Made by a program: the position numbers and the translations under genes. 64,000 bases of DNA from Doryteuthis pealeii. Lineage: Eukaryota > Mollusca > Cephalopoda > Myopsida > Loliginidae. Location: the NCBI GenBank assembly GCA_023376005.1, contig CM042147.1, forward strand, positions 118,912,912-118,976,911, in the 5' to 3' direction. Positions 23,834 to 36,200 of this stretch are shown piece by piece; within the stretch, counting starts at the first letter, position 1, and every line of letters starts with the position of its first letter. The notes beneath the pieces are model-generated. The model was given only the letters and a program-made list of their open reading frames with translations, was not told the origin of the DNA and did not search any database.

Positions 23834-23877
<44 letters not shown>

Positions 23878-24168
23878 ATTATTATTATTATTTATATTTT
23901 TTAAGGCAATTACAATGCGTATATCGTATAAAATTTGATAATTATTGAAAATAATCATGACAAGCAAACTCAGCAAATAACGCTTGTCATGATTATTTTC
24001 AATAATTATCAAATTTTATACGATATACGCATTGTAATTGCCTTCAAAAATATAAATAATAATAATATATATAATATATATAATATATATATATATATAA
24101 ACTAGGTAATAGTAAGGAAATAAATAATAATATACTTAACAATGCTTCAAAAGCAAATTATCAAATTC

Positions 24169-24215
<47 letters not shown>
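23658..24215. repeat. Cluster of (TA)n microsatellites
   Basis: TA runs at 23658-23697, 23834-23872, 24079-24098 and 24175-24215, two of them inside the foldback element at 23815-24123. Confidence 0.9.
23815..24123. repeat. Foldback element, 70-bp near-perfect core arms
   Basis: The core arms (about 23903-23971 and 23987-24055) are almost perfect complements with a 16-nt loop. Outer ends TTTCCTTACTCTTACCTAG and its complement extend the palindrome past the TA runs. Confidence 0.8.
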
Positions 24216-24217
<2 letters not shown>

Positions 24218-24277
24218 CCAAAAGTCCAGAAAAGAAATCTTCCTTATGACACAAGAGTTTTATTTAAAAAACCTGTC

Positions 24278-24396
24278 GCATTATAGTCTATTTCAGGGAG
24301 CTTAGGGGTTTGACTCTCCCGACTCATCAGATGCGCATCTGATGAGTCGGGAGAATTAGACACATTGTCTAAGCTCCCTGAAATAGACTATAATGC
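24278..24396. repeat. 119-bp palindrome
   Basis: GCATTATAGTCTATTTCAGG pairs with its complement at the other end, and the centre GATGCGCATC is self-complementary. A half copy lies at the assembly gap (14470-14588). Confidence 0.85.
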
Positions 24397-24954
24397 TAAA
24401 TCTCTAAGTCTTTTGTTATTTCTTTACTTATATATATATATATAACAAAGCAAAAATTGAGCTCTAGTCTGAACAACTCTTGGAATAAACTAAGACATTG
24501 CTCACATGAGGAATGACACTGACAAGAAACTTGGTTTAATATTTTATTGCTCCTTGTTATGCTGCTTCTTTTTATTGCTCTATTACAGAATCTTTGTTTC
24601 TATTTATTTGGGTTTTTTTGTAAGAAAAAGAAAAAAAAAAGCATGGTGAATTTATTTTGAAAAAAAAAAAAAATGGTATCTTTAAGCTTATTGCTGGAAG
24701 TTTGCCCAATCAGCAATGTTCAAAACTTTATTAGATTAAAACTGCTTTGCAATATATATATTTCAAGAGAGTGAAATATAAACAAAAGGAAAAAAAAAAA
24801 AAAAAAAGCAGGCATATGTCTTTAACTCTTTGCCTATCAAATTTCACCCATGGCTGTACCAAATTTTCTTGTTATTTTTTACCTGTATGATGGGATATTT
24901 CAAAGTTCACTATTCACCCCAGAATTCATTCTGTTCAAATAAAGTTCTATTATT

Positions 24955-25045
24955 ATTATTTGTTTGTTTGTTTTGTTTTACGGCATATCAACCTCAGTGG
25001 GTCATTTAATGCCGATAAAGTTTTGAAATAAATCAATTTTTAATG
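24955..25045 (-). mobile_element. LINE-type 3' tail, minus strand
   Basis: Reverse complement of the GGCATTAAATGACCCACTG...GTTGATATGCCGTAAAAC tail shared by the LINE at 39051-39108. Nothing longer is recognisable upstream. Confidence 0.7.
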
Positions 25046-25606
25046 GATAGTACAATTTTTTTATAAATACTTTTTTCTATTTAACCCATAGATGGGACTA
25101 TTATTATTATTGCAATCTGAGTCCTTCTGCTTAATTATAATGAACCGACCATCAGTTTTTGTACTTTGCTTATGGTAGGATCTCAGTGGTGGGAAAACCA
25201 CTGTGAGTGGTTTAAAATAGGCAAAGAGTTGATGATAATAATATTTTTTTTTTTTTGGAAAAAGAAAAAAAAAATGAATTAAAATGTTATCAAATATTGA
25301 GGAGAAAATCTCAAATTAATAGAAAAGTTTTGTTCATTGATAACTGAATTGTTTTTGTCTAATCCATTTTATTTTAATTTTATTTTTTTTTACAATTTCT
25401 TCAGGGGGTGGTGGGGGAGAGAGATGCATCTCCTCTGCTATCTGTTTAACATCTGTTTAAATTGAAAAAGAGAAAAAAAAAAAAAATTCAGCTGAACTGT
25501 ATGTTGCAACAATTGTGAATTTTGTAGAAATATAATTTGTTTGATAATTGTACTGTGTTTGTAATAAGTAATATTTAACATATCTGACAGCATATAACTC
25601 TCCAAA

Positions 25607-25961
25607 ATAGGGTAGGTTAAATTTTCACTTTTTGAAATATTAATATATATTGTCCATCTATGCAAAAATTGTGTGTTAGTATACTGAATACTGATACCAA
25701 AAATTAGATCTTTTACTTGCACCATTGTTTGAGGAAAATAGCATCAAAGATCATCTACTAAAATGCACTAAAAATCCTCATTTTTCTAATTTTGTGAAAA
25801 CGAGGATTTTTAGTGCATTTTAGTCGACAATCTTTGATGCTATTTCCTCAAACAATGGTGCAAGTAAAAGATCTAATTTTTGCTATTCAGTATACTAACA
25901 CAACTTTCACATAGATGAACAATTTGATATTTTAAAAAAGTGAAAAATTGACCTACCCTAC
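25607..25961. repeat. 355-bp foldback element
   Basis: Arms of about 165 bp pair around a centre at 25782. The innermost 60 bp (CACTAAAAATCCTC and neighbours) are near perfect, the outer ends (TAGGGTAGGT / ACCTACCCTA) less so. Confidence 0.85.
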
Positions 25962-26179
25962 TCTCGACCCCATTGTATTTTCTTTAAAAGGTTTACAAAT
26001 ATCTTCCTGGTCTTATATGTGAATTTGAAGTATTTGATAGGATAATGTTTACATAAACATTATACCTAACCTAACTATATAATATTGTAAAAATAACTAT
26101 AATTTAGAGGGTCTTATATGCCATCAAATATGGTAATAAATTATTTAGATAGAATTCAGGAATAAAGGTTGATAAAAAG

Positions 26180-26417
26180 GGACCATATGACCTTAAGGAA
26201 CCCCTTTTTGATCTCGATTAAGAAAGGACATGTTTTTCATTTACACCGTCAATATCCGGTTGTTTTAACAGATGATTTTTAGATTTTTTTTTTTAATTAT
26301 AAAACTAACCCCTAACCCTAACACCTAACAAACAACCGGATATTGACGGTGTGTAAATGAAAAACATGTCCTTTCTTAATCGTCATCAAAAAGGGGTGCC
26401 TAAAGGTAATATGGTCC
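26180..26417. mobile_element. hAT-type MITE with exact 8-bp TSD
   Basis: TIRs GGACCATAT...ATATGGTCC of about 95 bp are flanked by ATAAAAAG at 26172-26179 and 26418-26425. The interior has a short CCCTAACCCTAA stretch. Confidence 0.85.
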
Positions 26418-26608
26418 ATAAAAAGTATTAGGTCGTACCACCTAAGTATGAAATTCATAATGATATGTGATTTAGTACAGTCAACATTTCTTTCTTTCTT
26501 TTGCCACCAATGTTCAGAAAACAGAAGTTCTCAACATGTGTCAACCTCTGACTCATGAACTCCTCATTAACCACCAGCCACAGAAAAAATGTAGAGTAGA
26601 TCACTTAC

Positions 26609-26634
26609 CTAGGATCTGTCTTAAACAACACAAA
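26609..26634 (-). CDS. Candidate micro-exon (26 nt)
   Basis: Minus strand: GACAG acceptor, FVLFKTDP plus two bases, then CTAG|GTAAGTG, a strong donor. Entry phase 0 fits the exon at 28487, and exit phase fits the exon at 14090. A Penelope-like element inserted 8 bp beyond the acceptor AG, among its target duplication. Weak on its own. Confidence 0.2.
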
Positions 26635-26654
26635 CTGTCAACATAGATTTAAGT

Positions 26655-27033
26655 ATTATCTGCATTATTTGGACTATTGTCCACATCTTCATTGTTATCT
26701 GTACAACGTTTTGGACGATATGCCCTCTGGCCTTCTTCAGGTATTTCTTGTCGGACTCGGGAACCATGTCGGACTCGGGAACCTTATTTTCAAACTCTGG
26801 AACTTTCTTGTCCCGAGTTCGAAAAGAAGGTTCCCAAGTCCGAGAAGGTTACCGAGGCTGAAAAGAAGGTTCCTGAGTCCAAGAAGGTTCCCGAGTTCGA
26901 CAAGAAATACCTGAAAAAGGCCAGAGGGCATATCGGCTGAAACGTTGTAAAAAATAACAATGAAGATGAGGACAATAGTCCGAATAACGCAGATAATACT
27001 AATCATCAAGCCTCATCTCAAACATTCAGAGAA
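26655..27033. mobile_element. Penelope-like foldback element with 12-bp TSD
   Basis: Palindromic arms (GGACTATTGTCC..., ACAACGTTTTGG...) enclose a 21-bp tandem repeat. They are flanked by ATAGATTTAAGT at 26643-26654 and 27034-27045. The inner arm carries CTGAAAAAGGCC...GGCTGAAACG, resembling the hammerhead-type core of Penelope-like elements. No reverse transcriptase is present. Confidence 0.65.
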
Positions 27034-27109
27034 ATAGATTTAAGTGAAATCATCTATTGTGTCATTTGCTATAGTGAATCTGGATATTGTTCCTTAGGTA
27101 TTTACCCAA

Positions 27110-27640
27110 TCTGGATATTGTGTTAGTAGTATTATTGGGACTTGGATATTGTGTTAGTATGTATTATTGGACTTGGACTTGGATATTGTGTTAGTATGTA
27201 TTATTTGTTGATGTATTATTGGGACTTGGATATTGTGTTAGTATGTATTATTGGGACTTGGTATTGTGTTAGTATGTATTATTGGGACTTGGATATTGTT
27301 TAGTATGTATTATTGGACTTGGACTTGGATATTGTGTTAGTATGTATTATTGGACTTGGATATTGTGTTAGTATGTATTATTGTTGGATACTTGGATTGT
27401 ATATTGGTTTGGATATTGTGTTAGTAAGTATTATTGGGACTGGATATTGTGTTAGTATGTATTATGGACTTGATATTGTGTTAGTAGTATTATTGGGACT
27501 TGGATATTGTGTTAGTAAGTATTATTGGGACTTGGATATTGTGTTAGTAAGTATTAGTTGTATTATTGGGACTTGGATATTGTGTTAGTATGTATTATTG
27601 GGACTTGGATATTGTGTTAGTATGTATTATTGGGATCTGT
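27110..27640. repeat. Minisatellite, about 32-bp unit
   Basis: The block GGACTTGGATATTGTGTTAG recurs some 15 times with variable spacers (TATGTATTATT). Length variation between units suggests unequal exchange. Open frames across it are repeat-derived. Confidence 0.95.
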
Positions 27641-27696
27641 TTGACAAATGTGACAATAGGTCAGCACAAACATGACATTTGTAATTTGATGTGTGT

Positions 27697-28177
27697 AAAA
27701 AAAAAAAATACGGCCTGAGAATTTAAAAAAAAACCACATTAAAATCATTTTGTAAGATTTTTAAGGAAGGGAACGTTTGACCTAATTTAAATTTTTTAAG
27801 AGTCAAGATGTTGGCTGCTTATCAAACTTAGCATACAAATATGTTTCAAACTCTCAAATCTCTCTCTCTCTACTCTCATTGAGAAACATATATAATGAGG
27901 ATGTAAGCAAGATATACATAGAGAGTGGGAAAAGTGACAGGCAGAATGTGAAATAAGAGACAGGCCAGTTTTTGATTTAATTGCAAATTACGACTAATTA
28001 GAACCAATTAAAATGGAATTTTTTTCAAACATAATTCAATCCTAAATGTAAGGAATAATTTAGTATAACTTTTGTGTCATTAAACTAAACATTAAAAAAG
28101 ACTTTTGGTGACAAACATTGATTCGCTCAGCTTTAGTATAATGATAAATGGTTTATTATTACAAATCTTAGATACTT
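27697..28177. repeat. Duplicated block, partner 36916-37328
   Basis: About 410 aligned bases (GTCAAGATGTTGGCTGCTTA, TACAAATCTTAGATA and the rest) are shared in the same orientation with intron 2 of TMEM143. The left copy has an extra segment of about 70 bp after 27870. Confidence 0.85.
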
Positions 28178-28404
28178 AAAGTTTTTAAAGGGAAGTGTTG
28201 TTATTTAATACAGTTATTCAGACTGCCATTATCACTTTTATTGATTCAGTCCCTATTTCAACTAATGTGTAATATGATATTGCTGAAATGTACACCACAA
28301 TTGATTATGTTCAGATTTCCTTCTTTTTTTTTTTTCATTTTAAAGCTTCCCTTCCTCTCAAATATCTGCAGTGAATTCTTTATTTTGATGATAATTTACT
28401 ATGC

Positions 28405-28475
28405 CAGATCTAGCACTAATGAATAGGGGATAGACTCTCTCACTGTCCAGCTGATACCAACAATAGGTCACTCCA
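28405..28475 (+). mobile_element. SINE-A tail fragment
   Basis: TCTAGCACTAATGAATAGGG...GCTGATACCAACAATAGG matches the 3' part of SINE-A only. Confidence 0.6.
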
Positions 28476-28486
28476 CTAAACTTTAC

Positions 28487-28557
28487 TCTGCCAGATAAAT
28501 CTTTCTGCTTTGCTGGTTTAACAAGGAATGTAAAGGTCGCCCGATTGACAGGTGACA
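28487..28557 (-). CDS. Candidate internal exon, unrecognised
   Basis: Minus strand, 71 nt: two leading bases then SPVNRATFTFLVKPAKQKDL and SGR, ending AGA|GTAAAG. The alternating polar/hydrophobic pattern suggests a beta-sandwich strand pair, but no family is recognised. Phases agree with candidate exons at 29457 and 26609. Confidence 0.3.
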
Positions 28558-28825
28558 CTTTAAACAGGGATGTTTATATTTAAAAGGAATTTTGAAACTC
28601 AAAATCAGAATTTTAAATATGAATATAGATATATACACACAAGCCATGTTGATTAACATTTTATAACAGACAGCATTAGATATAAATAGAAATGTACAGA
28701 TGTCACTCAGCCGGTCAGAGAGAAAGAATTAGGAAAAGTGTGAGAACTAGAAAAAAAATGAATATGAAAGATACAGGATAAAAGGATACCAATGTCACTT
28801 TAACAGAAAATATTAAAACTTTCTT

Positions 28826-29440
28826 TTGTCACCGCCCTGTTAGCTGGGGTGTTAGAATGCACCGACTGCACCTCTGCAGAGGGGTAAGACTCCCCCAATG
28901 GGGCCACCTGTTGGCCATGGGTGGCGACCTGTGATGCTTAAGGATAGAACCCAGGTGGCTGAGCAGTCCATGACTTGCAATATTCCACTTTAGGCTTTTC
29001 TTGGGCTAGACGGGCAGTCGGAGAGGCCCCCTCCGATCAATCGGTTGGCCACGTCAAGCCCTAGCACCTATATGATTGCCCCAACCCTATTGCCCTTATG
29101 GCAATCCCCAATCCTTTTTATCATATGGGTGCTAGAAGGTGGTGCCTGAGCGTCTACATGTCCTGGGAATGACGTTAAACTGTATCTGATGGTGAGGTTC
29201 CAATTTTGGAGGTTTGGGGAATGTGGAGCACTCCTTCATCACCATTGCTCCCTGGTCCACTCTGACCCAGAGTGGTAGTACCTGTTAGGATCCCATCTAT
29301 GGATTAAATGGAAAAACATGAGTTTATAAACAAAATTGTATTATCCATTAAGAATGAATTTATTTCATGACTTTGTCGGCATTAAATGACCCACTGAGGT
29401 TGATATGCCGTAAAACAAAACAAACCAAACCAAATCTTTT
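28826..29440 (+). mobile_element. SINE-F / LINE-tailed repeat
   Basis: A GC-richer unit (CACCGCCCTGTTAGCTGGGG...) runs into the GATGGTGAGG block shared with 20366 and 13771. It ends in GGCATTAAATGACCCACTG...CCGTAAAACAAAACAAACC, the tail of the LINE at 39051-39108. The head is not clearly tRNA- or 5S-like. Confidence 0.6.
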
Positions 29441-29456
29441 GTCACCACAAATTTAC

Positions 29457-29493
29457 CTGAAACTCCAGCTGTTAATGGCCTCTTCAATGACCT
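29457..29493 (-). CDS. Candidate internal exon (37 nt), unrecognised
   Basis: Minus strand: excellent acceptor (TTTTTATTTTTTTAG), 37 nt, then TTTCAG|GTAAAT. The frame compatible with the next candidate exon reads RSLKRPLTAGVS plus one base. Another frame is also open (VIEEAINSWSF), so the reading is not certain. Confidence 0.25.
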
Positions 29494-30208
29494 CTAAAAA
29501 AATAAAAATGTTCCTGCATTTAAAGGAACAGTTGTGTTGTTGATTCACTTCAACTACCAGAAGTTCATCCATTCTGTTGTGGGCAACAACATATGACATA
29601 CACATAAAAAAAAAAGACTAGCGTTCATCATCTAGAATGTATGCATTTACCCAGCCCCTTGATCAGGATATGACACTACGGAAGTCAGTTAGTCTACTGT
29701 TGGTTTGAATAACAGCAACTAGCTAAGCACAACTGAAGCAGTGTCCAAGACAGTTGGTATTTATAGAAATCAAGAATGATCCATTCATGCATTTGGGTGA
29801 TTCCATTCCTTGAGTTCTGATTGGCTGTTTGGTTTCAATGATATTGTGGAGTTTTATAAATACCCTGTCATTCTGCAGTAGAATTGCAACAAGACAGATT
29901 TGTATTAAGTTACAACTGCTTGTTGCCGTGTCTTACCAATTCGACGGTAATTGGATTATTCTTCAGACGCAAGGTCAATTTTTAAACAGATTTGAATCCA
30001 GTATTTTCCTTCTAGACCTGTTGCCATACTAAGTTTAACTTTTAACATCCCGTTCAGAGTTTTCCAAGGCCAGAGCCCCATTCCTATACAAATTTATCAA
30101 TAAATGGCTAAAAATGTCCTTTTCATTTAAAGTTACTTGAGTTATTTCCCTTAAAATAAAAACTTCTAAATATGTTTATTATTACATTTAAACAAAGGCT
30201 ATCATTTG
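29494..30208. other. Unassigned DNA
   Basis: Holds a TATA-like box (TTTTATAAATACCC near 29855) that could belong to an LTR remnant. No copy or boundary was found. Confidence 0.35.
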
Positions 30209-30528
30209 GAGTAGATTAGAAAAATGAATGAGGCGGTATAGGATGTTAAGAGTTAAATATTATTCTGTGGATGGTCAACAGGATAATTTAGACAACTATT
30301 TTCATAAAATAAGTCAAGTGTATCTTTTTATCTATAAAAAGCATTTAATTATGAATAAAAAATATTTTAATAATGACTCCTTGAATTTAAGGCGTTATCA
30401 ATCGAAATATTTATATTTCCATGTTTTGGAACGTTGAAACTTGAAGATTAAAAATTAATACTTTTTTTTTTGTAAAATCTAAAAAATTCATATAAAACTT
30501 TTCTCATTAGCTCTCTGTGTCATATTTA

Positions 30529-30601
30529 AGCCGATATATATTTGTAGTAGCTTATCTATGCTATGATAGAAAAGATAAACTACTACAAATATATACCGGC
30601 T
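30529..30601. repeat. 73-bp hairpin
   Basis: GCCGATATATATTTGTAGTA and its complement flank a loop of about 13-20 nt with few mismatches. Confidence 0.75.
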
Positions 30602-30963
30602 ATAGAATTTCTATCTATGGCTTCTGGATAATTAATTTTAACCCTACTGGCCACCCATAACATTTAAAAAATTGGATTAATGGTGGTGAGAAGGTTCCTT
30701 TAAAGTCAGAGTGAGAATGTAGTGATCAGAACAATAAAAATGAGGATACTAGTCTGAATGATTCATTATATTAAAATAACATTCAATGCTAATCTATTTT
30801 CTGTGTTTAGTTTATGTTATGCCAGCATCTCAGTTCAAAATATCAGTTGTTGCTCTTGCATTAGTGAAATTTGTCTTATCTGTCCTTTATTTATTTCTAT
30901 GTAAATTACATCTGTTGTCTATTATTTCCACTGTTGTAGGTACCACATCATTAGTGTTATAGT

Positions 30964-31512
30964 ATTATCTGCGTTATTCGGACTATTGTCCCCATCTTTA
31001 TTGTTATTTGTACAACGTTTCGGCCGATATGCCCTCCGGCCTTCTTCAGGTATTTCTTGTCTGACTCAGGAACCTTATCGGACTTGGGAACCTTCTTTTC
31101 GGACTCGGGAACCTTCTTTTTGGACTCAGGAACTTTCTTGTCGTAGTCGGGAACCTTCTTGTCGTAATTGGGAGCCATCATGGAACTTTGAACCTAACCC
31201 TTTATTCAGTTCACGGGGTATCCTGTTCTCATTCCGCTAACCATAGCTGGGATAGGAGTTGTGTTAATTATTTTTCTATGTTACTGTCTCTACTCAGGAT
31301 TGAACCCGGAATCCAGAGATAACTGTCACTTAGAACTGTCTTAACCTAACTACCTTATCCACTAGGCCATGTGTCTAATTCAGAAATACCTGAAGAAGGC
31401 CGGAGGGCATATCGGCCAAAACGTTGTACAAATAACAATGAAGATGAGGACAATAGTCCGAATAACGCAGATAATACTAATCATCAAGCCTCATCTCAAA
31501 CATTTAGAGAAA
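30964..31512. mobile_element. Penelope-like foldback element with 14-bp TSD and nested SINE
   Basis: Same family as 26655-27033, flanked by ATTAGTGTTATAGT (30950-30963 and 31517-31530). The uninterrupted site survives at 32335-32348. The inner arm shows CTGAAGA and GAAACG-like parts, with GGCCG/CGGCC stem halves between. The loop holds 21-bp repeats, and a SINE lies at 31195-31375. Confidence 0.75.
31195..31375 (-). mobile_element. tRNA-derived SINE (fifth family), nested
   Basis: On the minus strand GGCCTAGTGGATAAGG (A box) and CCGGGTTCAATCC (B box) form a tRNA-like head. It disrupts the loop of the Penelope-like element. Confidence 0.65.
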
Positions 31513-31869
31513 TAGTATTAGTGTTATAGTTTAGCAAGCTAGTCTCTCACATCAATTATTGTTGAGTAATGAATTTGGAGTAGATTAGAAAAATGAATAT
31601 GACTTCCGGTCGGGTGGAATGAGGCGGTATAGGATGTTAAGATTTAAAGAGCCCAGTATTCCCAACTATTTACACACAAAGTGAAAATGTAGTAATCAGA
31701 ACAATAAAAATGAGGATACTAGTCTGAATGATTCATTAGATGAAAATAACATTCAATGCTAATCTATTTTCTGTGTTTAGTTTATGTTATGCCAGCATCT
31801 CAGTTCCAAATATCAGTTGTTGCTCTCGCATTAGTGAAATTTGCCTTATCTGTCCTTTATTTATTTCTA

Positions 31870-32284
31870 CTAGTACAAAATAAAAAAAACACCCTCCGGG
31901 CGATGTAAAAATAATTTTTTGAAAGATATTGCCTGAGGGGATGGGCGCTGAAAATTCAATGTCATAGAGTGTGTACCATAAGTATGTAAAATCGTCAAAT
32001 TTATTGAAGGAGTAAAAAAAAAAAAGAAAGAAAGACAATTTGAAATGGAAACAGTTCTGATAACTTTAAATATTATATTAGAATAAAACAATCTATATAT
32101 AAATATATAACGCCGGGCATCTATGTATTGAAACAATGAGGATTGTCTAACGTTGCATGCTCACAGTTTGAATATATTTATTCTATGTTATGACGTTGGA
32201 TTATGTGTTGGGTAATGTGACGTAAGCAGTGACGCAGTTTTTGTTACAGACAAAAATCGGAAGCGAATCTCCATTATTAATAGA
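31870..32284 (-). mobile_element. Non-autonomous Helitron-like element, empty site known
   Basis: Minus strand: begins TCTATTAATAATGG after an A, and ends CGCCCGGAGGGTG hairpin, 16 nt, then CTAG before a T. This is the Helitron signature (A|TC...CTRR|T, 3' hairpin, no target duplication). The duplicate at 30899/30900 has the intact AT target. No Rep/helicase is present. Confidence 0.85.
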
Positions 32285-32343
32285 TGTAAATTACATCAGT
32301 TGTCTATTATTTTCACTGTTGTATGTACCACATCATTAGTGTA

Positions 32344-32535
32344 ATAGTTTAGCAAGCTAGTCTCTCAGATCAATTACTATCAAATAATGAATTTGATCCT
32401 CACTAGGTGCCCTATACTTTTGACCTTGTACTAAATCTAAGCTATATTTAGAGTGCTAGGTTGATCATTGTTAGTGAGTTTGATTCTTACTTGATGATTC
32501 ATATTACTGGCCTTGTGCCAAACTTAGTAAATGAC
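32344..32535 (+). mobile_element. SINE-D copies, degraded
   Basis: TTTAGCAAGCTAG...TTTGATCCTCAC...CCCTATACTTTTGACCTTGT matches SINE-D (51591). A second partial B-box half (GAGTTTGATTCTTAC) follows at about 32475. Confidence 0.6.
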
Positions 32536-32613
32536 TTGTTGTTGGCATCCTTTCATCTACAAGAAACGATGGAGTAGTGTCCAATTTAAAAAAAAACACA
32601 AAAAAAAAAACTA

Positions 32614-32998
32614 CATAGCCTGGGCGGGTTCATATGGAGGATGAGCTGTTGCCCAAGCAGCAAATCTCCCCTCTCCACACTGCCGCTGTGATCTAAAGGA
32701 AAGGTAAGAAACCAATGCAGTTTGACAGCAGCGTGTCGCTGGGTAGCACTGGATTTCAGTATCACACTACCTTAGGGATTCCGGCTCCTGATTTGTTTTC
32801 GGAGTTTACTCCCCTAGCCTTTCCTTGGGATGAGGTAAAGCTGCTAAGCAGCGGAAGTTTTTGTCGGACTTTTCCTTGACTTAGATGGGTTGCCGACCAA
32901 GGCTAAGAAACCCATTCTAACCCATTTGGGGATTTATGAGTAGTAAGTACACCAATCCTATTACTGTCGGTGTTCCTAAACAAATGAAATGAAATGAC
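32614..32998 (+). repeat. Probable retroelement abutting the TMEM143 start
   Basis: A GC-richer 385-bp segment ends in three AAATG units, the sort of tail left by some LINEs and SINEs, only about 18 bp before the TMEM143 ATG. There is no second copy in the window, so the repeat call is inferred. Alternatively this is the native promoter and 5' UTR. Confidence 0.4.
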
Positions 32999-33015
32999 CA
33001 GTCCATTACTATTGT

Positions 33016-33200
33016 ATGAACTGTGTGAAATATCAACCGAACTCAGGGATTCAGTCTACTCGTAATAATGTCATTCACCTAACTGCCAAGAAATTCAGCT
33101 CATTTATCACTACACTTCACTCCCTAACCCCCTCATTTTCCGGTCTGTACTCTTATAAAAGAAATTTAAATTTCGGGCACTATTTTCTTCCAAGCCCGAG
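33016..33200 (+). CDS. TMEM143: TMEM143 exon 1 (start, presequence)
   Basis: ATG at 33016, 61 codons plus AG, donor CCGAG|GTAAGAG. The split codon AG+A becomes Arg, giving ...PSPR followed by EHYIPVTR in exon 2, which matches the family's conserved start of the DUF3754 region. Confidence 0.85.
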
Positions 33201-36200
33201 GTAAGAGTGTTGTATACTCTCTTTCCTTACTTTCTTCTATTATTCTTCTTCCAGTGTCTCTTCTAGCGTCTCTTCTAATGTCTCTTCTAGCGTCTCTTCT
33301 GGCGTCTGGACTTCGTCTTGGGGACTTCGTGTCTGGTCTTCCATTGGGGATTTCTCTTTATCAGAAGCCCTGTGTCATTGGTAGTTTTTAGATAATAACA
33401 CAAGACTTCGAATTAACTTAGATCATATTTTATTTCGAAATCCCCACCAGACTAACTGTGCAGTTGAGTACGGCAATCTAAACCGGAAGAGGGTCTTCTC
33501 CACCAATTCTCACGGTATCCACTGGAAGGATCAGGACTGAGGTCAAGCCTTGTCACTCATCCTTCAAGGCCACCGGCGGCAACTTATAACAGCCATTTCT
33601 ACACTACTGTACATAAATATTAGGAATCTAATAATTATGTAACAAGAGGAGTTTCATTTTTTGATCTTTATATCACAAACTGCTTTGTGATTGAGATATT
33701 GAATTACAGATTTCCTATTAGTGCCAGAGGTCAGTGTTTAATATCAGGTAAAGGATTTTGAATGTTAATTTAAAAAAAAATTTTTTTAAATCTTTAGAGC
33801 AGCCTAGAAGATTGTCATAAGTCATTCTTCTTTCCCCATTTGAGCTTGTGCCAAACTAAGTTGGGTAGAGCATGAACACGGATACATATTTTGTGTACAC
33901 ACTTCTTTATTCATTTCCCTGATACATAACCATGTGCCCATGTGGGAGAAAAGCACCTGCTAGATTACCAAAGTTGAGCAGTGACAAGCTTGTTCAGTAC
34001 TTAATTCAGTGACCACTTAAGCAACAACAGGTACTGTAAGCAACCTTATGATGATTCGGCATTAAATGACCTGGTTGATATGCCATAAAACAAAACAATC
34101 AACCATGAGCTGATTAGTCATTTACTAAGCTTAGGGTAATTTAGCCCAGCCCAAGATCAGAAGTATGAGGTACCTAGATAAGAATTGAACACATGAACAA
34201 TGATCTGATAACCTAGCTGGCTAACAATTACACTATGGCGCCAAACTAAGTTTAATAAATAAATAATAATGAAATTTATTGTGTACAGTGTTCAGGTGCA
34301 CCACAACTCATCAAAGTCTCATCTCAAGTACACAGAATAATGTAGTGTCAGGAACATGAACAGTTTACAGTAGTAATATGCATGTATGTGTGCATATGTA
34401 TGTGGAGAGTGGCATCAGGTATATATATATATACATAAATAATGATATCCATTTGATGTTTTTAAAAAATTTAAATTTTATTTTTTAAATGATACAGCTA
34501 TAGGCTAAGATACTTTTGTGATGAGAAGACAAGACTACTGCAGTAATGTATAGTTTATTGCTGCTAGAGATTTGTGTTCAAGTCCAGTTAAATGCCAGGA
34601 TTTCAATTGCACATTTTCTAGGCAAATCTTCATCACTTTGAATTTGATGGGCATCAATCTCAAGTTCCGTACAGAGGAATCTATAGAAATGCTACAATAT
34701 TTTGGAATCCTATTTCTGGTCAATGACAAGCTTCATGTCCATCCTATTGAGACGACCACACATCTTCTTCCCTTGATATAACACATTCGTCTTTACCTCA
34801 TTCCTCTTTACCTCATTCCTCTTTTGCACTTGTCTTTGTATTGTACTTAGCTTAGTAGATGTGTGTATATTTAGTCTTTGTTCTGCATTTACAAATATGT
34901 ATTTTTTGTAAATAGTCCTTCTTCTGTTATTGTTGTAATGTTATTAGGTAAAGGGGAAAAAAAAATTAAATGGTGTATTTGATTGGCTAAAAAAAAAAAC
35001 AACAAAAAACAAAAAACAAAAAACAAAAACAAACATATAACCTGGCATAGAAAAAAACAAATTTTGATTTGTTAGATTTTTAAAAAAAACAAAAAACAAA
35101 AGCAAAAACAATCCTGTACTTTATATTGAAAAACAAAAAATAAAAAACGAAGCCCAGAAAAAATTAGCTTAGTATATGTCTGTATATTTAGTATTTGTTC
35201 TGCATTTAAAAATATGTATTTTTTGTAAATAGTCCTTCTGCTATTGTTGTAATGTTATTAGGTAAAGGGGAAAAAAATTAAATGGTGTATTTGATTGGCT
35301 AAATAAAAAAAAGAAAAAAAAAAAAGAAAAAAAAAAGCATATTACCTGGCATAGAAAAAACAAATTTTTGGTTGGTTAGATTTAAGAAAAAACAAAACAA
35401 AAAAAACAAAACAATCCTGTACTTTATATTAAAAAATAACAAAAAACGAAGCCAGAAAAAATTTAGCTCAGTAGATGTCTGTATATTTAGTCTTTGTTCT
35501 GCATTAAAAAATATGTATTTTTTGTAAATAGTCTTTCTTCTGTTATGTTGTTAATGTAAAGGGGGAAAAATTAAATGGTGTATTTGATTGGCTAAATTAA
35601 AAAAAAAAAAAAAACAAGAAAAAAACCCCGAAAAACATTACCTGAAGTAAAAAATTTTGATTAGTTAGATTTTTAAAAAATCAAAAACAACCCTGTACTT
35701 TATATTGAACCCCCCCCCCAAAAAAAATAAAAAACAAAAAAACGAAAAAAACGAAAAACAAATTTTGATTGGGTAAATTTAAGATAAATAAAATCAAAAT
35801 AAGATCTTTTCAATTTACATCTAGAGTTTACAGAATAAGATATTGTGTGGGTTGATTACTTTATGACTTTATATTTTTATTTTAAGAATGTTCTAAATTT
35901 TTTATTTCCTGTATTTTCACAGAGAACATTACATTCCTGTTACACGTTATTCTGTCCTTCGGCATTTAGTAATGCAGGAGGGATTTTTACGGACAGATGA
36001 GAAGAAAGAATTTGAAAAATTCTCCCAAGCTTTGGACAATGCTACTGTTAGCAAGTATCATGGAGTCTTACAAGAAGTGAAGGTAGATATTCTTTTAAAT
36101 ATCTTTTGATTATAAAGACTAGTACAAAATAAAAAAAACACCCTCCGGGCGATGTAAAGATAGATTTTTTGAAACATATTGCCTGAGGGGTGGGAGTAAA

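Larger units (their letters stand above)
30209..32360 (+). repeat. Local tandem duplication (two copies, each with a private insertion)
   Basis: Blocks at 30209-30258, 30710-30963 and 31517-31565 match blocks at 31568-31640, 31678-31869 and 32285-32400 in the same order. Copy 1 carries the Penelope-like element and copy 2 the Helitron-like element. The duplication therefore predates both insertions. Confidence 0.8.
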